Source: Rhodoferax sp.
Lineage (GTDB): Bacteria; Pseudomonadota; Gammaproteobacteria; Burkholderiales; Burkholderiaceae_C
Direction: 5' to 3'
Length of the DNA: 13,407 nucleotides
Assembly (NCBI GenBank): GCA_016463455.1
Contig: JAEMRG010000029.1
Coordinates: 1 to 13,407 of the forward strand
Positions 6,530-12,281 of the stretch are shown in pieces. The stretch's first letter is position 1. Every line of letters starts with the position of its first letter. The translations under genes and the position numbers were made by a program. The notes beneath the pieces are model-generated. The model was not told the DNA's origin. It ran no database searches and saw only the letters and a list, made by a program, of their open reading frames with translations.

Positions 6530-8329
6530 TCAGGCTACCTCTTGAGGGAAATATTTCTGAACGCAGCGCACCGGGTTGGGCGCCGCCTGGCCGAGGCCGC
6601 AAATCGAGGCGTCGGTCATCACGATGTTGAGATCTTCGAGAGTCTCGTGGTCCCAGTGTGTCGCTTGCATTAAAGTAACGGCTTTGTCGGTGCCGACGCG
6701 GCAGGGTGTGCATTGGCCGCAGCTCTCGTGCGCAAAAAAGCGCATCATGTTGAGCGCCGCATCACGCGCCTTGTCTTTATCACCCAGCACAATAACCGCT
6801 GCCGAGCCGATAAAACAGCCATGGGGCTGCAAGGTGTCAAAGTCCAGCGGAACATCGGCCAGGCTGGCGGGCAAGATGCCGCCCGATGCGCCGCCAGGCA
6901 AGTAAGCGTACAGGCTGTGGCCATCGGCCATGCCGCCGCAATATTCATCTACCAATTCGCGCAAGCTGATACCGGCGGGTGCCAGCTTGACGCCAGGGTT
7001 CTTGACGCGGCCGCTGACGCTAAAGCTGCGCAGGCCCTTGCGCCCATTGCGCCCAAAACTGCTAAACCACAGCGGGCCTTTTTGCACGATGTCGCGCACC
7101 CAATACAGGGTCTCGAAGTTGTGTTCCAACGTGGGGCGACCAAACAGGCCTACTTGCGCGATGTAGGGCGGGCGCATACGCGGCTCGCCGCGCTTGCCCT
7201 CAATGCTCTCAATCATGGCCGACTCTTCGCCGCAGATGTAGGCACCAGCGCCACGGCGCAAATAAATGGTTGGCAGCGGGCACGGCGGGTTCGCCTGCAA
7301 AGCCGCAATTTCATGCTCCAAAATGGCGCGACAGCCGTGGTATTCGTCGCGCAAATAAATGTAGCAAGCGTCTATGCCGACCACTTGCGCAGCGACCAGC
7401 ATGCCTTCGAGAAAACGGTGAGGGTCGCGCTCCAAATAGGTACGGTCTTTGAAAGTGCCAGGCTCACCTTCGTCAATGTTGACGGCCATCAGCTTGGGGG
7501 CGGGTTGATCGCGCACGATGCGCCATTTGCGCCCCGCCGGAAAGCCCGCTCCGCCCAGGCCACGCAGACCCGAGTCTTCCATGGCTTTGACGATAGATTC
7601 ACCGTCCTGCTTACCCTCAGACAAGGCTGCAGCCAACTGGTAACCACCCTGCGCCAAATAGGCTTGCAAGCCCACATAGGCAGGAGCGACTTGCACATCC
7701 GCATGGGCGGGTGACACTGATTTTTCGCTATGGGCGGCTGCATCAAACGCTGCGCCTTGCGCGGCGGGCGGGTGCTGGCAGGCTTGCGCGTGCACGGCGG
7801 CGGCAACAAGCTCGGGCGTGGCAAAGGGCACCGGGTTCTGGTCCACCACGGCAGCGGGGGCTTGCTCGCAGCGGCCAATGCAGGGCGCTGCAATCACACG
7901 CACATCGTCACGCCCCAAAATCGCCGGTAGGCGGGCCAGCAAGTCTTTGGCACCGGCCATTTCGCAACTCAGGCCGTCACACACGCGCACAGTGATGGCC
8001 GCGGGCTGCGCATCACCGCGCAGCACCTCAAAGTGGTGATAAAAAGTCGCGACTTCAAACACCTCGGCCATACCGATGCGCATTTGCTTGGCCAGTGCCA
8101 CGAGGTGCCGGTCGTGCAGGCAGCGGAAAGTGTCGTTGAGCTTGTGCAGGTATTCAATTAGCAGCTCGCGCGGGAGTGGCCCGTCACCTATCAATTCACG
8201 CACTTCCAGCACGGCAGCGTCTTCAGGCTGGCGGCCTTTGAGCTTGCTTTTGCTGCGAATGCGCTTGCGCATATCGTCCACCGTGCCCAAATGGACGGCG
8301 GCGGGGCTAGAAATGGTGGTCTGGGTCAT
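6530..8329 (-). CDS. fdsB: NAD-dependent formate dehydrogenase beta subunit (NuoE-NuoF fusion)
   Basis: A 599-residue diaphorase subunit that passes electrons from the alpha subunit through Fe-S centres and FMN to NAD+. The N-terminal part (about 45-180) is a thioredoxin-like NuoE/FdsG domain with [2Fe-2S] ligands Cys117, 122, 150 and 154. An Ala/His-rich linker (about 185-215) joins it to a NuoF/FdsB domain with the FMN/NADH motifs GGAGFPAGRKW (259-269), EGEPGTFKDR (287-296) and GAGAYICGEES (361-371), an SLBB region, and [4Fe-4S] ligands Cys537, 540, 543 and 577. In Cupriavidus these are two genes (fdsG, fdsB); here they are one, as in FDH1 of Methylorubrum extorquens. The start MTQTTISS (ATG 8329) is preferred; an in-frame TTG at 8344 would add five residues but lies inside a palindrome. 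It is followed after 1 bp by the alpha gene. Identification is firm. Confidence 0.95.
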   Translation of the reverse strand: MTQTTISSPAAVHLGTVDDMRKRIRSKSKLKGRQPEDAAVLEVRELIGDGPLPRELLIEYLHKLNDTFRCLHDRHLVALAKQMRIGMAEVFEVATFYHHFEVLRGDAQPAAITVRVCDGLSCEMAGAKDLLARLPAILGRDDVRVIAAPCIGRCEQAPAAVVDQNPVPFATPELVAAAVHAQACQHPPAAQGAAFDAAAHSEKSVSPAHADVQVAPAYVGLQAYLAQGGYQLAAALSEGKQDGESIVKAMEDSGLRGLGGAGFPAGRKWRIVRDQPAPKLMAVNIDEGEPGTFKDRTYLERDPHRFLEGMLVAAQVVGIDACYIYLRDEYHGCRAILEHEIAALQANPPCPLPTIYLRRGAGAYICGEESAMIESIEGKRGEPRMRPPYIAQVGLFGRPTLEHNFETLYWVRDIVQKGPLWFSSFGRNGRKGLRSFSVSGRVKNPGVKLAPAGISLRELVDEYCGGMADGHSLYAYLPGGASGGILPASLADVPLDFDTLQPHGCFIGSAAVIVLGDKDKARDAALNMMRFFAHESCGQCTPCRVGTDKAVTLMQATHWDHETLEDLNIVMTDASICGLGQAAPNPVRCVQKYFPQEVA

Positions 8330-8336
8330 GGCGTTG

Positions 8337-8350
8337 GGGTACAAGTACCC
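8337..8350. repeat. 14-bp palindrome next to the beta-subunit start
   Basis: GGGTACAAGTACCC: perfect 6-bp arms around AA, ending 7 bases before the beta-subunit ATG (8329) on the minus strand. It occupies the place of a ribosome binding site and could form a hairpin that limits initiation, or be an operator. No other role is visible. Confidence 0.4.
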
Positions 8351-8397
8351 ATGGAATAAGCGCCAGAGTATGGGTGCATAGATATCTTGGCGTCCAA

Positions 8398-8433
8398 TTG
8401 AATCGCTACATTAAGCCATTCAAAGATTGAATG
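8398..8433 (-). promoter_or_regulatory. Putative LysR-type operator upstream of the formate dehydrogenase operon
   Basis: CATTCAA-AGA-TTGAATG at 8417-8433 is a perfect 7-bp dyad and contains the T-N11-A arrangement typical of LysR-family boxes. A third half-site TTGAAT lies at 8398-8403, closer to the gene, as often seen for a recognition site plus activation site. The dyad is about 88 bp before the beta-subunit ATG. Formate dehydrogenase operons in related bacteria are controlled by LysR-type FdsR; no such gene lies in this window, so the assignment is inference. The rest of the 8330-8510 spacer shows no gene. Confidence 0.45.
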
Positions 8434-8510
8434 ATGCAACGCAGCAATAACTGAGCCGCACTAGCTTGCGCGACCGCCAATGCCAAGCCCGAACGGCTGC
8501 CGGACGTGGA

Positions 8511-9146
8511 TTAGGGCGCCGGTGCAGCCCCTGCCTGCGCTTCCAAGGCCTGTAGTTCGTCTAAGGTATTGGCGTTAAAAAAGGCCAAAGGGTCATCCCC
8601 CGGCAGGTCAAAGGGCACCACCACCAGGCGCTGCTGCGCGGCCCAGGCGTCTATCTTGCGCCCACCCGCTTGCGTAAAGTCCCGCAGGCCGGGCAATAGA
8701 TCGGTGTGCAGCAGGCAAAACACCGGCTGCTTGCGAAGGCGAGTTTGGCCTTGCTCGTCGCGCTCAGGCCCAGCGGCCATGGCGATCTGGGCCTCTTGCG
8801 CCACCATAGCAGCGCACAGGCGCGGCACCAGGTCCAGTGGAAAAAGGGGCGTGTCACAAGGCAGGGTAAGCAGGTACGGGGTTTGGCAATGCGCCAGGCC
8901 GACCAGAAAACCAGCCAACGGCCCGGCGTAATCAGCCAGGCCATCGGGCCAGACCGGTGCGCCAAAGGTCTGGTACTCCGCCAGATTGCGGTTGGCATTG
9001 AGCATGACCGGGCCGACGCTACCCGTGCCGTGCAGGCGCTGCAAGCTATGCAAGGCCAAGGGTTGGCCACGGAAGCTTTGCAATCCCTTATCCACGCCGC
9101 CCATGCGGCTGCCACGGCCACCGGCCAAAACGATTGCGCTAATCAT
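8511..9146 (-). CDS. mobA: Molybdenum cofactor guanylyltransferase MobA
   Basis: A 211-residue cytoplasmic enzyme that joins GMP from GTP to Mo-molybdopterin, giving the MGD cofactor that the neighbouring formate dehydrogenase needs in bis form. Visible are the nucleotide-binding signature LAGGRGSRMGGVDKGL (7-22), PDGLADYAGPLAG (67-79) and the metal-binding LPCDTP (95-100). The frame is open up to 9236, but the family begins right at MISAIVLAGG, so the ATG at 9146 is chosen; ATG 9197 is the alternative. A TATAGT -10-like hexamer (9227-9222, minus) lies downstream of the longest possible start and argues against it. The gene precedes the formate dehydrogenase genes on the same strand with a 181-bp gap that carries its own operator-like dyad, so it may be a separate unit. 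Identification is firm, start less so. Confidence 0.94.
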   Translation of the reverse strand: MISAIVLAGGRGSRMGGVDKGLQSFRGQPLALHSLQRLHGTGSVGPVMLNANRNLAEYQTFGAPVWPDGLADYAGPLAGFLVGLAHCQTPYLLTLPCDTPLFPLDLVPRLCAAMVAQEAQIAMAAGPERDEQGQTRLRKQPVFCLLHTDLLPGLRDFTQAGGRKIDAWAAQQRLVVVPFDLPGDDPLAFFNANTLDELQALEAQAGAAPAP

Positions 9147-9390
9147 TGCCGGGCCCAGTGGTGCGCTGGATAAAGCATTCAATATGGACGATTGCATAAG
9201 ACCAGCATAGCTTTTTTTCGCACTATAAGATCGCATTCGACTAGATAACTGAACTTTTTTCGTGCCGCTGCCACAAATCTGCTGATTAGCAAACTAATTT
9301 ATATTTAAGTAGTGCAAAAGTAACGATGTCTCCCGGGTCAATCTTTGATCAGCTTAAATGGGATGCAATGAAAAATAAAATGGGGTCATT

Positions 9391-9804
9391 ATGGTGCGTC
9401 AATATTTTGTCGGCTTGTTCTTCATCTTTACTTCGCCATTTGTCATGGCCGAGTGGCAGACTCTTTCAGACGGTGGGTCGCATGAGCCCCAACAGTACAT
9501 AGACCTGCATAGTGTGAAGCAGGCAGGGCCGATGGCCATTTACAGACAGGTACAAGTGCTCAGTCAAGGCGCCGCTGTGTCAACGCCGGGTGTCTTATCT
9601 ACTCTGTTGCTCTACGAATACGATTGCATGAACACCAAGTTTCGTTTGCTAGAGGTAACAGGATTTAGTATGCAGTGGGCTAAAGGCCAAGCTATGACGT
9701 TATCAGTGCCAAGTAGTCCTACCAAATGGCTACCACTGCCTCTGCAAGCGCTCGGACAAAAAACCTTTGACTTACTTTGTCCAGACGGTAAGGACAACAA
9801 ATAG
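9391..9804 (+). CDS. Exported surface-adhesin E-like small protein
   Basis: A 137-residue protein with a clear Sec signal peptide (hydrophobic VGLFFIFTSPFVMA, cleavage likely after Ala20). The mature part has the pattern of the surface-adhesin protein E family: an early Trp (EWQTL), a YIDLHSV strand (36-42), YEYDC (75-79), a W-x-P segment near 113-115 and a terminal Cys130. Cys79 and Cys130 are the only cysteines in the mature part and could form a disulfide. Proteins of this family are periplasmic or surface exposed; the name comes from Haemophilus protein E, and most environmental members have no known job. It stands alone on the plus strand, convergent with the cytochrome c gene and divergent from mobA. 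GGGG at 9382-9385 is the only Shine-Dalgarno-like stretch. Family call is by pattern only. Confidence 0.75.
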   Translation: MVRQYFVGLFFIFTSPFVMAEWQTLSDGGSHEPQQYIDLHSVKQAGPMAIYRQVQVLSQGAAVSTPGVLSTLLLYEYDCMNTKFRLLEVTGFSMQWAKGQAMTLSVPSSPTKWLPLPLQALGQKTFDLLCPDGKDNK

Positions 9805-9814
9805 ACAACTCACC

Positions 9815-9849
9815 CGCCAGGACAAAAAAGTCGGAAGATCTTGCTGGCG
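9815..9849. terminator. Weak inverted repeat between convergent genes
   Basis: CGCCAG (9815-9820) and CTGGCG (9844-9849) are complementary around a 23-nt loop holding an A6 run and the palindrome AAGATCTT. It lies between the ends of the adhesin-like gene (9804) and the cytochrome c gene (9861) and may help end both transcripts. The geometry is poor for an intrinsic terminator. Confidence 0.25.
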
Positions 9850-9860
9850 TGAAGGGAAAC

Positions 9861-10226
9861 TTATTCTTTGGGCTTGAGTGCCATTATCAGCGTAGCAATC
9901 GTCTTGGCATCTGCGTCCGAGACGTGCGGTTGTGGTGGCATGGGGTCCTCGCCCCAGACGCCTTTCCCACCGGCTTTAATCTTGGTGACTAGCGTTTCAA
10001 TCGCTTTTTTATCGCCCAAGTATTTACTGGATATTTCGTCGAAATGTGGTCCATACTTTCGTTTGTCAATCATATGGCAGGCCATGCAGTTGTTGGCGAG
10101 CATCAAGTTTTTCAGCTGATCACTTTGTGCCTGAGCCTGCTGCGCGAAGCACAGAAATCCGACAAACAAGGTGGCCGCAATGCGAACTGCATTCACGGGT
10201 CGGGAATGGAAACGTAATTTCTTCAT
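9861..10226 (-). CDS. Periplasmic class I cytochrome c
   Basis: A 121-residue small electron carrier of the c-551/c8 type. Residues 1-33 are a Sec signal peptide (basic start, hydrophobic IAATLFVGFLCFA, cleavage after AQA). The mature protein has a single heme site CMACH (47-51) in NNCMACHMIDKRKYGP and a Met96 in EDPMPPQ as probable second axial ligand, both at usual spacing for a monoheme class I protein of about 9-10 kDa. It lies downstream of the PQQ-dependent dehydrogenase on the same strand and is the natural candidate to accept its electrons and pass them to a terminal oxidase. However, an intrinsic terminator lies between the two genes, so it probably has its own promoter within 10227-10290. 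The ATG at 10226 lacks a clear Shine-Dalgarno. Heme-binding role is certain, partner is inferred. Confidence 0.93.
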   Translation of the reverse strand: MKKLRFHSRPVNAVRIAATLFVGFLCFAQQAQAQSDQLKNLMLANNCMACHMIDKRKYGPHFDEISSKYLGDKKAIETLVTKIKAGGKGVWGEDPMPPQPHVSDADAKTIATLIMALKPKE

Positions 10227-10290
10227 GGCGAAAATTCAAAAAGGCATGTTGCAGTTGAAAAACAAGACAACGAAGATCGTTCATCAGACG

Positions 10291-10322
10291 AAAAAAACGC
10301 GCTACACGAATGCAGCGCGTTT
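10291..10322 (-). terminator. Intrinsic terminator of the PQQ dehydrogenase gene
   Basis: AAACGCGCT (10295-10303) pairs perfectly with AGCGCGTTT (10314-10322) around a 10-nt loop. On the minus strand the stem is followed directly by a run of seven T (10297-10291). It begins 21 bases after the dehydrogenase stop at 10344, the textbook position and form of a Rho-independent terminator. Confidence 0.85.
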
Positions 10323-10343
10323 AAGGGATGAAAAGCTATTCCA

Positions 10344-11627
10344 TTACTGGGCAGGTGCCACGCGGTAGATGTTGCCACTCGCTTCATCGGCCACATAGAG
10401 AGCGCCATCCGCACCCTGGGAGAGGTGACGGAAGCGGCCTGCAAATGTTGGCCACAGCAACTCTTCGCGCTTGGCCGATGAGCCGTCTTTGGCAACGTCA
10501 AGAATGTCAATCCGGTTGCCCGTGGCCGTGCCATGGATACCGATGCCAGCATATCCAACAGCTAAGCGGCCTTCCCATTCTTTCCACTGCTTACCGACCA
10601 GCCAAACACTGCCGCACATACCTTGCGATAAACCGTTATTGTTCCAAGCGGGCTTCATAGCATTGGGGTACGCCTTGAGGTCAGTCATGGACATGAAAGC
10701 AGCGCGCTCTGCTTGCGGTAAAGCACCCATTTGGTTGGGCGAATATCCGCAGTAACCGTCTGGGCAAGCGCCACGACCGTTAACGTTATCCCGCGGGTCC
10801 CAACCACCGTTACCGCCATTGACGACTTTGGTGACTTCGTCGCTATGCCATGGACCGTTTTCAGACAGGTACACATCGCCGGAGCCTGGGCGGAACGCAA
10901 TACCTTGCGGGTTGCGGAACCCATAGGCGAATATACGTTTGTCAAAACCGGCTGGCGGGTTGTTACCCGGGGCTGCTGCGCCATCACGGTCCACACGTAA
11001 CAGTTTGCCGCGCAACTCGGTTGGGCTTTGTGGGCCGGCGCCATTGTGGTTGTCTCCAATGGTCGCGTACAAGAAACCGTCTGGACCGAAGCGCAGACGG
11101 CCGCCATTGTGTGCGCCAGGTCCACCGAATGGATGGTTGGATTTCAGGGGTTTATAGCCGAAGTCGTTGATGATCTCAACAATATCGAAAATCCCATCCA
11201 TCGATGGATTTACTTTCATTCGCATCACGATGTTGTTGTATCCGCCGTAGGTACGGTTGCCGCCTTTAGAGCTGGAGAAAAGGTAGACATAGCGGTTTTT
11301 GGAGAAGTCAGGGTCAATGGTTACACCTTGAACACCCGCTTGCCCATCGCAGAAAAGGTCGTTTTTGACCGCTGGGTATCCGGCACTACCGCCTACGCCA
11401 AGCAATTTTTTCACACCGCCCGAGGGTAAGCGTACCGACAAGCCTTTGCATTTTTCCGTAAAAAACATGGTGTTATCCGGCAAGAACGCCATGTCCCAGG
11501 GATTTTCGGTTTGCTGGAACACTTCTGCGGTGACTGTCAGGGCCATGGCCGCATGTGGTGCCATGAGCCCAGATGCTGCAATCCCAGCAGTCATCATTAA
11601 TGACGTAAGCGTAGTTGAAAATTTCAT
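10344..11627 (-). CDS. Periplasmic PQQ-dependent sugar dehydrogenase (glucose/sorbosone dehydrogenase family)
   Basis: A 427-residue exported quinoprotein that oxidises an aldose or similar sugar aldehyde with PQQ and Ca2+. The signal peptide ends at APHAAMA (cleavage about residue 29). The rest is a six-bladed beta-propeller of the GSDH family: ENPWDMAFLPD (41-51), GVQGVTIDPDF (98-108), GAHNGGRLRFGPDG (171-184, His173 in the place of the catalytic His144 of soluble glucose dehydrogenase), GKLLRVDRDG (207-216), GFRNPQGIAF (236-245) and a last blade near GADGALYVADEASGNIYRV. Substrate varies widely in the family (glucose, aldoses, sorbosone), so it is left open. There is no heme motif, so it needs an external acceptor; the cytochrome c gene next door fits. 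AGGAG (11637-11633) lies five bases before the ATG, a strong ribosome site that fixes the start. Confidence 0.92.
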   Translation of the reverse strand: MKFSTTLTSLMMTAGIAASGLMAPHAAMALTVTAEVFQQTENPWDMAFLPDNTMFFTEKCKGLSVRLPSGGVKKLLGVGGSAGYPAVKNDLFCDGQAGVQGVTIDPDFSKNRYVYLFSSSKGGNRTYGGYNNIVMRMKVNPSMDGIFDIVEIINDFGYKPLKSNHPFGGPGAHNGGRLRFGPDGFLYATIGDNHNGAGPQSPTELRGKLLRVDRDGAAAPGNNPPAGFDKRIFAYGFRNPQGIAFRPGSGDVYLSENGPWHSDEVTKVVNGGNGGWDPRDNVNGRGACPDGYCGYSPNQMGALPQAERAAFMSMTDLKAYPNAMKPAWNNNGLSQGMCGSVWLVGKQWKEWEGRLAVGYAGIGIHGTATGNRIDILDVAKDGSSAKREELLWPTFAGRFRHLSQGADGALYVADEASGNIYRVAPAQ

Positions 11628-11632
11628 ACCAT

Positions 11633-11637
11633 CTCCT
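11633..11637 (-). promoter_or_regulatory. Shine-Dalgarno of the PQQ dehydrogenase gene
   Basis: AGGAG on the minus strand, five bases before the ATG at 11627. It is the best ribosome binding site in the window and decides the start against the overlapping out-of-frame ATG at 11632. Confidence 0.75.
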
Positions 11638-11733
11638 AGTTATGTTAAGGGTGCGCATTGACCATAAGTAACACCAATAGTCGAGACCAGAAAACCTAAT
11701 GATCGAGGCAGAAAGCATAGAAAACTGCCCCTC

Positions 11734-11749
11734 AAGTGGAATTCCACTT
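11734..11749. repeat. Perfect 16-bp palindrome
   Basis: AAGTGGAATTCCACTT reads the same on both strands with no spacer. It lies 107 bp upstream of the PQQ dehydrogenase start, in a position suited to an operator for a dimeric regulator. It could also be a relic of a mobile element end; no matching second copy is visible in the window. Confidence 0.5.
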
Positions 11750-11866
11750 CAGCTTAGCTCAAAGGTTATTTTTTTGTATAGGTGGAAACACTAGGGTCGA
11801 ACCCATGGCTAAGCGCTTCAACACCAATGCCGCGCACATTTGGCAATCAGCCACCTACCTCCGCTT

Positions 11867-12115
11867 TTACCCGAAATCCATATGCGCAAATAGCGTACCT
11901 TGGTCTTGGCATCCTGATATCACTGCGCCTGCCGCCACCGCATGTTCATACTTTCCCGCCCACTGCACATACCGGTGGCCAAGAGGATTTCCACATAGTT
12001 CCGCAAGAGCAGACGGATCAATCTGGCCCGGACTGGCCTCAGCGACTGAACCAATGCGGAAATTTAGAATGCCACTTATGACACCCAGCAGTTGAAATTC
12101 AATGGTGCCCCATAC
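11867..12115 (-). pseudogene. Possible decayed reading frame
   Basis: The minus strand is open for 82 codons between a TGA (12118-12116) and a TAA (11869-11867). It reads like ordinary protein (for example GNPLGHRYVQWAGKYEHAVA) but has no ATG near its beginning and no ribosome site, and I recognise no family. It may be the remnant of a gene broken at its 5' end, or chance in GC-rich DNA. Confidence 0.2.
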
Positions 12116-12281
12116 TCAGCCATGTGGACCACCAAAAGAAGCCCACAAAAAGTGGAAAAGTAGCGTCTTCAGAGAGCCAAATAATTTCAAACGTGTGTTG
12201 AAATAAATTTGACGCGTATAGAGTTACCTTAGGGTAAAGCCCTATTAACTAGTAGTAAAAAAAAAATTATCTTACAGTGCG

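Larger units (their letters stand above)
11628..12281. other. Long intergenic region between two divergent genes
   Basis: A 654-bp spacer between the PQQ dehydrogenase (minus) and the second acyl-CoA ligase (plus). It holds the dehydrogenase ribosome site, a perfect 16-bp palindrome (11734-11749), and an AT-rich leader (about 12180-12281) with a TTGACG hexamer (12209-12214) lacking a good -10 partner, a small repeat TAGGG-N5-CCCTA (12230-12244) and an A-run before the ligase. The middle part (about 11860-12115) is more GC-rich than its flanks and keeps one minus-strand frame open without a start codon. The plus-strand ATG frames at 11736-12095 and 11782-12081 have no ribosome site and no recognisable protein; they are not called. 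Confidence 0.6.

Noticed and set aside
6713..7714. Plus-strand open frame of 333 codons
   Set aside because: Antisense to the beta-subunit gene, which has complete Fe-S, FMN and NADH motifs; a shadow frame.
8351..8375. Resemblance of GCGCTTATTCCAT (minus strand) to a dispersed intergenic repeat that I recall from Polaromonas/Rhodoferax-type genomes
   Set aside because: Only one arm matches; the second arm of the hairpin is missing, and there is no second copy in the window to support a repeat call.
11780..11815. tRNA-like T-arm (minus strand GGGTTCGACCC)
   Set aside because: The flanking bases do not give a 5-bp T-stem with a 7-nt loop, and no matching acceptor, D-arm or anticodon arm is found nearby.
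11736..12095. Plus-strand ATG frames of 119 and 99 codons in the long spacer
   Set aside because: Overlap each other in different frames, have no Shine-Dalgarno, and their translations are rich in Pro/Ser/His without domain-like pattern.
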